DNA of 35,648 nucleotides, taken from the NCBI GenBank assembly GCA_030611505.1, contig JAUWPO010000007.1, forward strand, positions 1-35,648, in the 5' to 3' direction. Shown here piece by piece: positions 7,562 through 16,328 of this stretch (its first letter is position 1; every line of letters begins with the position of its first letter). A program made the translations under genes and the position numbers. The DNA comes from Chloroflexota bacterium (GTDB lineage: Bacteria; Chloroflexota; Anaerolineae; Anaerolineales; UBA4823). Under the pieces are notes generated by a model. That model ran no database searches. It was not told the DNA's origin and saw only the letters and a program-made list of their open reading frames with translations.

Positions 7562-8734
7562 ATGAAAATCGGTGTTGATGCGACTACCTGGCAGAACACG
7601 CGCGGCTACGGGCGCTTCGCACGCGCGTTGTTAAGTTCGCTTGTATGTCTTGACGAAGGGAACCAATACACCTTCTTTATCGACTCGAATGAGGCAGTGT
7701 CCGCTATCCCACCTCAAGTAAAAATTCAAATGGTGCGCGCTTCAAAGCCAACAGCGGTCTCGGCGTCCTCTGGAGGAGCGCGCTCGGTCAGCGACATTCT
7801 GCGTATGAGCAAGGCTTTATCTGCGCCTGGGTTTGACGTTTTATTATTTCCTACTGTTTACAGCTATGTGCCAGTGATCAGCCGGGCGAAGAAGATTGTA
7901 ATGATTTATGATGTGATCGCCGAGAAATATCCTGACCTGACCACACCCAGCAGAAGAGGGCGCGCCTTCTGGAAAGTGAAGGTTGCTCTTGGTCGCAGGC
8001 AGGCAGATGCGATCGTTACAATCTCAGGATACTCCCGCGATGGGATTGCAGAATTTTTTCTGATACCGCCTGAGCGCATTTACGTCGTCAACGGTGCCAG
8101 CGACCCCATTTTCCAGGTTATAGACCAACCCAAATGGACGCCCCATTTAGTATCATTGGGGATTCCAACATCTGGGCGCCTCATTACTTACGTGGGCGGT
8201 TTCGGACCTCATAAGAATTTGAGCGTCTTAGTAGCAGTGTTTGCGAAGCTGGCTGTTTCCAAAGAATATTCAGACGCACGGCTGGTAATGGTGGGAGAGT
8301 TCCAACAGGAAGTGTTTCACAGTGAGATTGGAGAGATCAGGCGACAAATCAAGGAATTGGGAGTGGGGGATTTGGTGACATTCACAGGTTATCTGCCTGA
8401 TGAAGAACTGGTCATTTTATTGAATCGATCGACCGTCTTGACCCTACCCTCATTGATTGAAGGTTTGGGACTACCTGCCCTTGAGGCGGCAGCTTGCGGC
8501 TGTCCGGTGGTTGCGACGGCAGAAAGCCCGCTTCCGGAGATGTTGGGAGATGGGGGAATCTACATCAACCCGAATAAAGCAAATGAACTAGAAGAAGCCA
8601 TAAAGAGGGTGTTGGATTCTAACGAACAGCGCAGTAAAATGCGAGAAGCTGGGATTGCTGCGACCGGGGCGCTGTCGTGGGATGAAGCGGCTCGTCAAAT
8701 GATGAGCATAATGGGGGAGGTGGTATCCGGGTGA
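7562..8734 (+). CDS. Glycosyltransferase family 4
   Basis: A 390-residue retaining GT-B glycosyltransferase expected to transfer a sugar from a nucleotide donor to a growing glycan at the cytoplasmic membrane face. The N-terminal acceptor half begins MKIGVDATTWQNTRGYGRFA, with the glycine-rich loop expected for GT4. The C-terminal donor half starts at about 210 (YVGGFGPHKNL). It contains the family's E-x7-E signature in EGLGLPALEAAACGCPVVAT, followed by the donor-binding PLPEMLGDGGIY region. Length is normal. GAGAG precedes the ATG. Its stop overlaps the GTG of the next glycosyltransferase by 4 nt, so the two are translationally coupled. The sugar cannot be predicted; mannosyl transfer is common among proteins of this look. 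Confidence 0.88.
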   Translation: MKIGVDATTWQNTRGYGRFARALLSSLVCLDEGNQYTFFIDSNEAVSAIPPQVKIQMVRASKPTAVSASSGGARSVSDILRMSKALSAPGFDVLLFPTVYSYVPVISRAKKIVMIYDVIAEKYPDLTTPSRRGRAFWKVKVALGRRQADAIVTISGYSRDGIAEFFLIPPERIYVVNGASDPIFQVIDQPKWTPHLVSLGIPTSGRLITYVGGFGPHKNLSVLVAVFAKLAVSKEYSDARLVMVGEFQQEVFHSEIGEIRRQIKELGVGDLVTFTGYLPDEELVILLNRSTVLTLPSLIEGLGLPALEAAACGCPVVATAESPLPEMLGDGGIYINPNKANELEEAIKRVLDSNEQRSKMREAGIAATGALSWDEAARQMMSIMGEVVSG

Positions 8735-9981
8735 AGCGACCGCTCAGCTTTTTGCATCTGACGACTTTTTACCCACCGTACAGCTTCGGGGGCGATGCGA
8801 TGTACATCTACCGCCTGTCGCATGCCCTGGGTGATGAGGGTCACCAGGTGGACGTCATCCATGACATAGATTCCTTTCATCTACTGCATCCAACCGACCC
8901 CGAAATCGGCTTCGATGAACATCCCAACGTCAGGAGATATGGTCTGCGCAGCAGGTACGGGCGGCTCTCTCCACTGCTCACCCACCAGACTGGTCAGCCC
9001 TACTTGAAGCAGGACCAGATCCAAGAAATTCTCAGACCTTATGATGTGATCCATTATCACAACATTTCCCTCTTGGGACCAGGGATTCTAGCTCTAGAAC
9101 CCCCCGGGGGTGAAGTGATTAAGCTGTACACGACACACGAGCACTGGCTCATTTGCCCCACTCACGTGCTGTGGAAATTCAACAGCCGTGCTTGTGAGAA
9201 ACCGGAATGCCTGCGCTGTACACTGCTTGCAAAGCGACCACCACAATTGTGGCGATATACGGCTTTATTGGATAGGATGAGCCACCACGTGGACCGCTTC
9301 GTTTCGCCCAGCCGCTTCACGGCCGACAAACATGCTGAGCGCGGCTTCGCCCAACTGGTGGGTCACTTGCCGTATTTTATTGAACGAGAAGACCGCGATT
9401 GGCAGAACCCCGTACCAGCTCCACAGGAAGCGCCTTACTTTCTTTTTGTTGGGCGGCTCGAAACCATCAAAGGATTGCATACTCTGATCGATCTATGGGA
9501 GCGGGTGCCGGATTATGATCTGCTGGTGGCAGGTACGGGCACGCAGGAGGTTGAACTGCGGCAGAGGGTGGCAGATAACAGGCGGGTGAAATTCTTGGGA
9601 CCATTACCACAGCGCGAACTTGGCAGCCTTTATTATCACGCCAGGGCGACCATCGTCCCTTCGCTTACTTATGAGACCTTTGGGATCATTATTCTCGAAT
9701 CTTACGCCCGTAAGGCACCCGTAATCGTGCGTGATTTAGGAGCCCTGCCAGAAGTAGTGCGAGACAGTGGGGGTGGTCTTGTTTACCGGAATGATGGCGA
9801 ATTGCTAACTGCAATTAATCTGATTGGGACTTCACCTGAGCTGCGAGAAGAGTTAGGGGAGAAGGGGTATGTCGCCTTCATCAAGAGCTGGACAAAGGAG
9901 GCGCATATGAAGTACTATTTCGATTTATTGCGAGAGATAGCGGTTGAGAAATTTGGTTCAGTGCCCTGGGATGATGATTAG
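8731..9981 (+). CDS. Glycosyltransferase family 4 with Cys-rich insert
   Basis: A 416-residue GT4 glycosyltransferase starting at a GTG that overlaps the previous stop (GTGA), with GGGGGAGG upstream. The N-terminus (FLHLTTFYPPYSFGGDAMYIYRLSHALGDEGHQVDVIHD) is the typical glycine-rich acceptor-side fold. Around 145-175 it carries a cysteine set (WLICPTH ... ACEKPECLRCTL) seen in a GT4 subgroup and possibly metal-binding. The donor half begins at about 230 (FLFVGRLETIKGLHTLI) and includes the E-x7-E signature ETFGIIILE and the GALPEVVRDSGGG segment. It probably adds a sugar to the same glycan as its coupled neighbour. Donor and acceptor are unknown. Confidence 0.88.
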   Translation: MKRPLSFLHLTTFYPPYSFGGDAMYIYRLSHALGDEGHQVDVIHDIDSFHLLHPTDPEIGFDEHPNVRRYGLRSRYGRLSPLLTHQTGQPYLKQDQIQEILRPYDVIHYHNISLLGPGILALEPPGGEVIKLYTTHEHWLICPTHVLWKFNSRACEKPECLRCTLLAKRPPQLWRYTALLDRMSHHVDRFVSPSRFTADKHAERGFAQLVGHLPYFIEREDRDWQNPVPAPQEAPYFLFVGRLETIKGLHTLIDLWERVPDYDLLVAGTGTQEVELRQRVADNRRVKFLGPLPQRELGSLYYHARATIVPSLTYETFGIIILESYARKAPVIVRDLGALPEVVRDSGGGLVYRNDGELLTAINLIGTSPELREELGEKGYVAFIKSWTKEAHMKYYFDLLREIAVEKFGSVPWDDD

Positions 9982-10004
9982 GATGAGGCGCTGTCTGAAT
10001 CGAA

Positions 10005-10034
10005 TTGAAAAAACGAAAATTTTGTTGGTATCAT
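10005..10034 (+). promoter_or_regulatory. Possible internal promoter
   Basis: TTGAAA (10005-10010) and TATCAT (10029-10034) with an 18-bp spacer lie in the 168-bp gap before the flavoprotein gene. Both boxes are one mismatch from consensus. Start would be near 10041. Confidence 0.4.
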
Positions 10035-10149
10035 ATTTCAATGGCAGTCTAGATAATTTGAGTAATGGTGCGGTTAAAATCTGGTGTAGTACCCATCAAT
10101 AGAACTGTGCAATCTCCAGAACATGGTCATCGAATGAGAGTTGAACTTT

Positions 10150-11988
10150 ATGGAACAGCCTGAATCTCGAAATCCCGATCAAAAAGTGGTTGTTATTGGG
10201 GCTGGACCGGCTGGCTTGACCGCTGCATATGAGCTTACGAAGTACAATATACGCCCGCTTGTTTATGAGAAGCTGGACAAGGTAGGGGGTATCGCTCGTA
10301 CCGAGTACTGTGATGGTTTCTATTTCGATATGGGGGGACACCGATTCTTTACCAAATCTACGGAAGTCAACCGCATGTGGCACGAGATTTTGGACGATGA
10401 CTTCCTCCTGCGTCCACGCTTATCAAGAATTTACTACGACCGCAAATTTTTTGACTATCCGTTAAAGCCCTTCAACGCTTTGAGGGGACTGGGTATCTGG
10501 CAGAGCACTCTGGTCGGTCTTAGTTACCTTCGCTGGCAGATATTCCCGAGCCCGCGGGAGGATACTTTCGAACAGTGGGTGACGAACCGCTTTGGCAAGC
10601 GGCTGTTCAATTTATTCTTCAAGTCTTACACCGAAAAAGTCTGGGGTATTCCGACTTCTGAGCTAAGCTCCGAATGGGCGGCACAGCGCATCAAGGGTCT
10701 CTCACTTAAAACTGCTGTCCTGAATATGTTTATACAACCGCGGGAAACGATCACGACCCTGATTGAGGAATTCCATTATCCACGCCGCGGACCCGGTATG
10801 CTGTGGGATGAAGTAAAATCACGAATTGAATTGCAGGATGGTGAGGTTCATCTCAACAGCGATGTAAAGGGGATAAAGTGGGATGGAAATCGTCTCAAGA
10901 GCGTGATAGTGATGCGGAATGGCGAGGAACAGATTGTTGAAGGTCATGATTTCATTTCTAGTATGCCCATCAAGGAATTTATCGCCAGGCTCGATCCGCC
11001 TCCTCCACAGGCGGTGTTGGAAGCAGCCAGCCAGCTTTTTCACCGCGATTTTCTCACTGTTTGTTTAATGGTGGATGCTGAACATCTTTTTGATGACAAT
11101 TGGATTTATGTCCATGATCCCGATGTGATAGTTGGACGCATCCAGAACTTTAAAAACTGGAGCCCAGATATGGTGCCCGATCCTTCGATGACCAGTCTTG
11201 GTTTGGAATATTTCTGTAACAAGGGGGATGAACTGTGGAGTACTACTGATGGGGAGCTGATCGAGTTGGGAAAGCGGGAGATCGACCATGTCGGGCTGGC
11301 CAGGTCAGAGGATGTGGTTGGCGGCTGCGTCTTCCGGGTCGAACATACCTATCCCGTCTATGATTCAAATTACAGCCAGCATCTTGGGATAATCCGGGGA
11401 TTTCTTGAAAACCTCGAGAATTTCCAAACCATAGGTCGGAATGGATTGCATCGCTATAACAACCAGGATCATGCCATGCTGACTGGGATGTTGGCTGTCA
11501 GGAACCTGGTGTTCGGTGAAAACAATGACCTTTGGAGCGTCAATGCCGAACAAGAATACCTCGAAGAAGCGATAGAGGGCGAGGTTCCTTATGCGTCTGA
11601 GGTGATTGATGAGACCTTTGCGCGGGCATTTATGAAAATCGACTCGGTCGCATTTGGAATATCGGTAGGCACAGTGAGCGGGTTGATGCTGTTTTTTGTC
11701 ACCTTATACGTTTCACTCAATCAAATTGAAGAATTATTTGGCTACCTGTATTTGCTGAATGAGTATTTCCCGGGGTATGATGTCAATCCGGTTGGGAGTC
11801 TGTTAGGCTTGCTGTATGGATTTGTCTTTGGATTCGTGATTGGGTGGGGAATTGTTTCATTACGCAATCTGGTGGTCAGGATCTATATATCAATTATTCG
11901 TCGCAGAGCAGAGCTCAAGCTCCTTGAGAAATACGGATTTTTTCCTGACGAGCAGTCATCCAGATCGGGTGACTCTGATCAACAATAA
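10150..11988 (+). CDS. FAD-dependent UGM/amine-oxidase-like protein with C-terminal membrane module
   Basis: A 612-residue flavoprotein. The N-terminus has the FAD dinucleotide-binding loop VVIGAGPAGLTAAYEL and, about 33 residues on, the VGGIARTEYCDGFYFDMGGHRFFTK block shared by UDP-galactopyranose mutases and protoporphyrinogen/amine oxidase-like enzymes. Near 435-460 the GRNGLHRYNNQDHAMLTG motif matches the C-terminal FAD contact of that group. The last ~100 residues form two hydrophobic helices (VAFGISVGTVSGLMLFFVTL and VGSLLGLLYGFVFGFVIGWG) and a basic tail, so the enzyme is probably membrane-tethered. That tail resembles the whole of the next protein. ATG 10150 (MEQPESRN) is preferred over an upstream TTG at 10141. 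In a glycan locus a role in sugar-nucleotide or lipid-linked-sugar chemistry is likely, but the reaction is not known. Confidence 0.82.
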   Translation: MEQPESRNPDQKVVVIGAGPAGLTAAYELTKYNIRPLVYEKLDKVGGIARTEYCDGFYFDMGGHRFFTKSTEVNRMWHEILDDDFLLRPRLSRIYYDRKFFDYPLKPFNALRGLGIWQSTLVGLSYLRWQIFPSPREDTFEQWVTNRFGKRLFNLFFKSYTEKVWGIPTSELSSEWAAQRIKGLSLKTAVLNMFIQPRETITTLIEEFHYPRRGPGMLWDEVKSRIELQDGEVHLNSDVKGIKWDGNRLKSVIVMRNGEEQIVEGHDFISSMPIKEFIARLDPPPPQAVLEAASQLFHRDFLTVCLMVDAEHLFDDNWIYVHDPDVIVGRIQNFKNWSPDMVPDPSMTSLGLEYFCNKGDELWSTTDGELIELGKREIDHVGLARSEDVVGGCVFRVEHTYPVYDSNYSQHLGIIRGFLENLENFQTIGRNGLHRYNNQDHAMLTGMLAVRNLVFGENNDLWSVNAEQEYLEEAIEGEVPYASEVIDETFARAFMKIDSVAFGISVGTVSGLMLFFVTLYVSLNQIEELFGYLYLLNEYFPGYDVNPVGSLLGLLYGFVFGFVIGWGIVSLRNLVVRIYISIIRRRAELKLLEKYGFFPDEQSSRSGDSDQQ

Positions 11989-12119
11989 TTAGATGACACC
12001 TTGTTGGTGCGACCTTTAATAAATTCGAATTTGGGATACGGGCTGGACTAATATGCCTTGTTATTTTTGAATTATGAGCCAAAAAGAATTAGTAGGATTT
12101 TCCGGGATGGAGGTTTAGG

Positions 12120-12461
12120 ATGTCTGAATTAAGTCCAGAAGATGAAAAAGCCCTGGAGGATATAGTGCTCTCTCGCCTGATGCGGCTGAATGCCACCGTT
12201 TTTGGGGTTGTTTTGGGGCTTGTGTTTGGGTTGGTGGTTTTCATAGCCACGATCTGGCTAGTCCTGAAAGGCGGGGAAGTTATCGGCCCTCACTTGGGGC
12301 TGTTGGGTCACTTTTTCATAGGATACCGGGTGACTTTTTTGGGCAGTTTTATTGGATTAATTTATGGATTCGTGATTGGATTCCTGATGGGTTTTTTGAT
12401 TGCCACGCTTTACAACTGGATCGTAGAACTGAAGGACAGCAGCAAGGCGGACGAATCGTGA
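12120..12461 (+). CDS. Stand-alone two-helix membrane module, paralogue of the flavoprotein tail
   Basis: 113 residues with two hydrophobic helices (VFGVVLGLVFGLVVFIATIW, about 24-43, and a glycine-rich stretch at about 77-98) joined by a loop containing GYRVTFLGSFIGLIYGFV. This aligns without large gaps to the C-terminus of the preceding flavoprotein (GYDVNPVGSLLGLLYGFV). Shared features are a Phe-Gly before helix 1, the GY-V---GS--GL-YGFV-GF--G block and a closing L-N--V. GGAGG (12109-12113) lies 6 nt before the ATG. The protein may form a membrane partner or scaffold with the flavoprotein. No enzyme motif is present. Confidence 0.72.
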   Translation: MSELSPEDEKALEDIVLSRLMRLNATVFGVVLGLVFGLVVFIATIWLVLKGGEVIGPHLGLLGHFFIGYRVTFLGSFIGLIYGFVIGFLMGFLIATLYNWIVELKDSSKADES

Positions 12462-12492
12462 TTGCTTGGTCTCCTGCTGGTGTGGATCGCTG

Positions 12493-13251
12493 ATGAGCCG
12501 CTGGCGTGTTCCGGTATTGATGTATCATGCAGTTTGTCCTGAACGCTCCCCTATAACGATTTCGGCAGGGGAGTTCGCATGGCAGATGCGCTGGCTGACA
12601 GATGAAGGTTATCAAGTCATCGCGCTCCAAACGCTTCTGCGAAGTATTCTTGGGGGAACTCCTCCCCCTGAGCGCTCTCTGGTTATCACTTTCGATGATG
12701 GATTGGAATCCTTGTATACGGATGTTCTTCCGCTTCTGGAAGGTTTCGGGTTCCCGGCAACGGTCTTTCTGGTGAGCGGGCACTGCGGGGGGTGCAATGA
12801 TTGGGAGAGACAGCCGGGGTCTATACCTCTGATGCCTATGTTGAGCTGGGAGCAGATCAGAGAGATGGATGTTAAAGGAGTTGATTTTGGAGCACATACA
12901 ATAAACCACCAGCGTCTGATTCAACAATCAGATCAGGAAGTTGAGCGCCAAATTTTAGGATCAAAAGAAATGATCGAGCGTAAATTAGGCCACGAGGTCG
13001 ATCTATTCGCATATCCTTATGGTCAATTGGATGACAGGGTTAAGGGTATTGTCCGAAAGGCTTTTATTGGGGCATGTGGTACAAAATTGGGATTTGCGGA
13101 TGAGAACAGCGACCCGTTCGAGATAAAACGCGTTGACATCCATTATTTCAAACACCGATATCTTTTCAGAGAACTGTCAAACCCTGTGGGATTGCTATAC
13201 CTGTCTTTGCGACGACCACTGCGAGCTATTCGGACTGCGCTACATCCGTAA
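12493..13251 (+). CDS. Polysaccharide deacetylase (CE4/NodB domain)
   Basis: A 252-residue carbohydrate esterase family 4 protein that should remove N- or O-acetyl groups from a glycan. The conserved NodB motifs are visible: VLMYHAV near the N-terminus, TFDDGLESLY (motif 1, with the catalytic base Asp and metal-binding Asp), HTINH (motif 2, two metal-ligand His) and AYPYGQLD (motif 3). No signal peptide is seen, so it may act inside or be exported by another route. The ATG at 12493 (MSRWRVPVLMYHAV) is chosen; an upstream TTG at 12466 is possible. It follows the membrane-module gene by about 30 nt and is probably part of the same transcript. Confidence 0.87.
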   Translation: MSRWRVPVLMYHAVCPERSPITISAGEFAWQMRWLTDEGYQVIALQTLLRSILGGTPPPERSLVITFDDGLESLYTDVLPLLEGFGFPATVFLVSGHCGGCNDWERQPGSIPLMPMLSWEQIREMDVKGVDFGAHTINHQRLIQQSDQEVERQILGSKEMIERKLGHEVDLFAYPYGQLDDRVKGIVRKAFIGACGTKLGFADENSDPFEIKRVDIHYFKHRYLFRELSNPVGLLYLSLRRPLRAIRTALHP

Positions 13252-13337
13252 ATTAATGAAGAAGCAATATTTAATGCTTACAGCCTACCTGTGAATCCAC
13301 CCATAAATACGGAGTCTTACCTCAGGTTGGGAAAGAA

Positions 13338-14675
13338 ATGATGAATGTCGAAAGCGAGCACGATTTGACGATCTCGGTGATTATCCCGCTGCATAACGCA
13401 GGGGCTACTATTGAACGCTGTCTGGAAGCGGTGATGTCGTCCAACTACCCTGTGTATGAGATGATCGTGGTGGATGACTGCTCTAGCGACAGTTCCCAAA
13501 GCATCGCCGAACGTTTCCCAGTTAAATTGATCGCCCTGACCGGTAAGCCGTTTGGTCCGGCATACGCTCGCAACCAGGGAGCGAAAGCGGCCCAGGGTGA
13601 GGTGATCTTCTTTGTCGATTCCGATGTGATCGTGCGCCAGGACACGATGGACAAAGTCGCCGAGACCTTCCTGCGGCATTGCGAGTATGCTGCCACATTC
13701 GGGTCGTACGATGATAGTCCTAGCGAAGAAGAATTCCTATCCCAATATAAGAATCTGTCCCACCATTTCGTTCACCAGGGGGCTAAAGAAGAGGCTGGCA
13801 CTTTCTGGGCTGGGTGTGGAGCGATAAGACGATCAGTTTTTACAGAAATCGGTGGATTCGATGCCCGGCAGTATCCCCGCCCAAGCATCGAGGATATTGA
13901 ATTGGGATACCGCTTGAGGGCTGCCGGTTTCCGGATTTACCTCAACAAAGACATTCAAGTCACCCATTTGAAACGCTGGACGCTCCTGGGATGGTTCAAG
14001 ACCGATTTCTTGGATCGCGCAATTCCCTGGACTCTGCTGATCCTGCGCCAGCATAATCTGCCAAATGACCTCAATTTGGAGATCTCCCAGCGCTTAAGTG
14101 CACTGCTTTTGGTTTTGATGCTGCTGTGTTTGGTTTTTACAACCAGTCTTAATTTCTTGACGCAGTTTACCCTGCTGACGCTGCTTTTCCTGCTTGTTTT
14201 GAGCAGCAGCAACCTCTCCGAAGGTTCCAGATTTTTTCGGATCAGTTGGAAAGAAGAGGCTCTCACATATTTGATGTTTGCCTCCCTGGGTGGCTTGGCG
14301 CTTTTCAGTGATACGGTAAAATTGCTCCTGCCTCTTGCCTGGCTGCTGGGTGCGGTGTTACTGGGGCGCTTCCTGCCTATCACCAGCGCAAGAGTTAAGA
14401 GCGGTATTTTTTCTGCCATCCTGCTCGGATTCATCGTTGGGTTTGGTATATTATTGATGGAGAGATATTATTGGGCGGGTGCGATAGTTTTCCTGACTAT
14501 TTTGATGATAGTGCTGCTAAACCGGCGCTTATATTCCTTTTTTATACAAAAGCGAGGAGTAAGTTTCGCCATAGCAGCGATTCCATTTCACATGATTTAT
14601 TATTTGTACAGTCTCACTGCATTTGTGTTGGGAAATGGCATCTTTATATACGAAACGAAGTTGAAATCCAGATGA
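13338..14675 (+). CDS. Glycosyltransferase family 2 with C-terminal membrane helices
   Basis: A 445-residue membrane-bound GT-A glycosyltransferase. Residues 10-240 form the GT2 domain: ISVIIPLHNAG, the nucleotide-binding IVVDDCSSDSS, the metal-binding FVDSDV and the acceptor/base-side motif IEDIELGYRLRAAG. The rest contains about five hydrophobic helices from roughly 250 onward (LLLVLMLLCLVF, FTLLTLLFLLVL and so on), anchoring the enzyme in the cytoplasmic membrane as in sugar transferases acting on lipid carriers. GGTTGGGAAAG precedes the ATG. It lies between the deacetylase and a GT39-like gene on the same strand. Substrates cannot be read from the sequence. Confidence 0.87.
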   Translation: MMNVESEHDLTISVIIPLHNAGATIERCLEAVMSSNYPVYEMIVVDDCSSDSSQSIAERFPVKLIALTGKPFGPAYARNQGAKAAQGEVIFFVDSDVIVRQDTMDKVAETFLRHCEYAATFGSYDDSPSEEEFLSQYKNLSHHFVHQGAKEEAGTFWAGCGAIRRSVFTEIGGFDARQYPRPSIEDIELGYRLRAAGFRIYLNKDIQVTHLKRWTLLGWFKTDFLDRAIPWTLLILRQHNLPNDLNLEISQRLSALLLVLMLLCLVFTTSLNFLTQFTLLTLLFLLVLSSSNLSEGSRFFRISWKEEALTYLMFASLGGLALFSDTVKLLLPLAWLLGAVLLGRFLPITSARVKSGIFSAILLGFIVGFGILLMERYYWAGAIVFLTILMIVLLNRRLYSFFIQKRGVSFAIAAIPFHMIYYLYSLTAFVLGNGIFIYETKLKSR

Positions 14676-14731
14676 ACCTCCTTCGTTTGGATGACCGCAA
14701 AAGTCGAGATCGATATCAGGTTGGTCGCTAA

Positions 14732-16219
14732 ATGCCAGTTTCTACCCGGATTAACTCTTCGATGGAGGCAGCAAGATCAAACGTGGGGGAAAGAATCTCC
14801 CTGCTGCTACTCACCTTGATTCTTCTGATCGGTCTTGGGCTGCGTCTATATGCGCTGAACGCAGGTCTCTGGTTAGATGAAATTTTGACCTACGTGAATT
14901 ACGCCCAGATGCCATTTGGGGAGATCATCACGTCCTACGATTCAGAGAACCAGCATTTTCTTTACAGCATCCTCGCGCGTGCTTCTTTCCTTATGTTTGG
15001 GGAAAGCAATTGGGCGTTGAGACTGCCGGCGGTACTTTTTGGGGTAGGGAGCATACTGGCGCTTTACCTGCTGGGACAAGAGGTCGCAAACAGGAGAGAA
15101 GCGCTGCTTTCTGCGGCACTTTTGACGTTCTCGTATCACCATGTCTGGTTCAGCCAGAATGCACGCGGGTACAGCGGGTTGCTGTTCTGGACGATTCTTT
15201 CGAGCTGGCTGCTGCTGCGTGCGCTGCGGAATGACAGGTCGGCGATCTGGATCTTATATGCCCTTTCTACCGCCTTGGGCATCTACACACACCTGACGAT
15301 GGTCTTTGTGCTGTTCGGTCAGATTTGTGTATACGGGTACCAGTTGATCCATCGCCGAAAAGTAGAGTGGATTGGATGGTGGAAGGGGTTGATACTGGGA
15401 TTTGGAGGCGCGGGTTTGCTGACCGCCCTCTTGCACGGACCTGTAATCTCCCAGATGTTGGGCACCATCGGGGGAACTGAAGCGAGCGTAGTTTCCGCTT
15501 GGAAGAATCCACTCTGGACTCTCTTGGAGATCATTAAAGGTCTACAAGTTGGCTTCTCGAGTGCCGTTATCGTAACGGGGGCTCTGTTTCTATTTGGGGC
15601 AGGTTTGGTCAGCTACTGGCGTACCTATAAAGAGGTGGATATTTTGCTGCTCGTTCCTCCGTTTGTAGGAGCGACTATGGTAATCAGCGTTGGACATCAT
15701 CTCTGGCCGCGCTTCTTCTTCTTCTCCTTAGGGTTCGCTGTTCTGGTAGTGATACGCGGCGCGATGGTAACCGGAAGGCTGATCGGCAAGATGTTTAAAC
15801 TTACGAAAACTAATTCCGAAAGAATCGGGACCGCGCTGTGTGCCGGTTTGATTATTGTCTCGGTGCTGTCGGTACCTTTTGCGTACGGTCCCAAACAGGA
15901 TTATAACGGGGCTTTAGATTTTGTCCAAGCGAACCTGGAACCCGGGGATTCGGTGGTCGCGGTCGGCTTAGCGGCGTTTGTATATGATGATTTCTACAAA
16001 ACGGGCTGGGAATCAGTATCTACTTTAGAACAACTCAACCTGGTGCGCACCCGATCGAACCGCACCTGGTTGGTTTATACATTTAAACCGGTCTTGGAGT
16101 CCGTCAGCCCGGATATTGGGAAGAGTATCCAACGCGATTACCTATTAATCCACACATTTGAGGGTACTGTTGGGGCGGGTACAGTCTATGTATACCGTGT
16201 TGATGACCATTCCAAATAA
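14732..16219 (+). CDS. GT39/ArnT-like integral-membrane glycosyltransferase
   Basis: A 495-residue polytopic protein of the GT-C type (PMT/ArnT-like), which uses polyprenyl-phosphate sugars as donors on the outer face of the membrane. The first helix (SLLLLTLILLIGLGLRLY) is followed by NAGLWLDEILTY, whose acidic pair corresponds to the conserved catalytic Asp-Glu loop of the family. SENQHFLYSILAR and NARGYSGLLFW match further conserved loops. About ten helices are evident up to ~390, followed by a soluble C-terminal part. Another methionine at residue 11 is a possible alternative start. Together with the Dpm1-like GT2 gene downstream, it suggests a polyprenyl-phosphate-sugar pathway in this locus. 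Confidence 0.85.
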   Translation: MPVSTRINSSMEAARSNVGERISLLLLTLILLIGLGLRLYALNAGLWLDEILTYVNYAQMPFGEIITSYDSENQHFLYSILARASFLMFGESNWALRLPAVLFGVGSILALYLLGQEVANRREALLSAALLTFSYHHVWFSQNARGYSGLLFWTILSSWLLLRALRNDRSAIWILYALSTALGIYTHLTMVFVLFGQICVYGYQLIHRRKVEWIGWWKGLILGFGGAGLLTALLHGPVISQMLGTIGGTEASVVSAWKNPLWTLLEIIKGLQVGFSSAVIVTGALFLFGAGLVSYWRTYKEVDILLLVPPFVGATMVISVGHHLWPRFFFFSLGFAVLVVIRGAMVTGRLIGKMFKLTKTNSERIGTALCAGLIIVSVLSVPFAYGPKQDYNGALDFVQANLEPGDSVVAVGLAAFVYDDFYKTGWESVSTLEQLNLVRTRSNRTWLVYTFKPVLESVSPDIGKSIQRDYLLIHTFEGTVGAGTVYVYRVDDHSK

Positions 16220-16328
16220 AAGGAAACTTGCCGGTAAATGTTTGGGTCGTTTTGATGTACATTGGTGTAAAATGTTTAAGGTCTTTGAATAAACTCGAGA
16301 AACGCAGAAAACGTAAGACAATTAGAGT

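Noticed and set aside
12349-12927. Antisense open frame over the two-helix protein and deacetylase
   Set aside because: It covers conserved NodB motifs on the opposite strand and has no start signal or domain.
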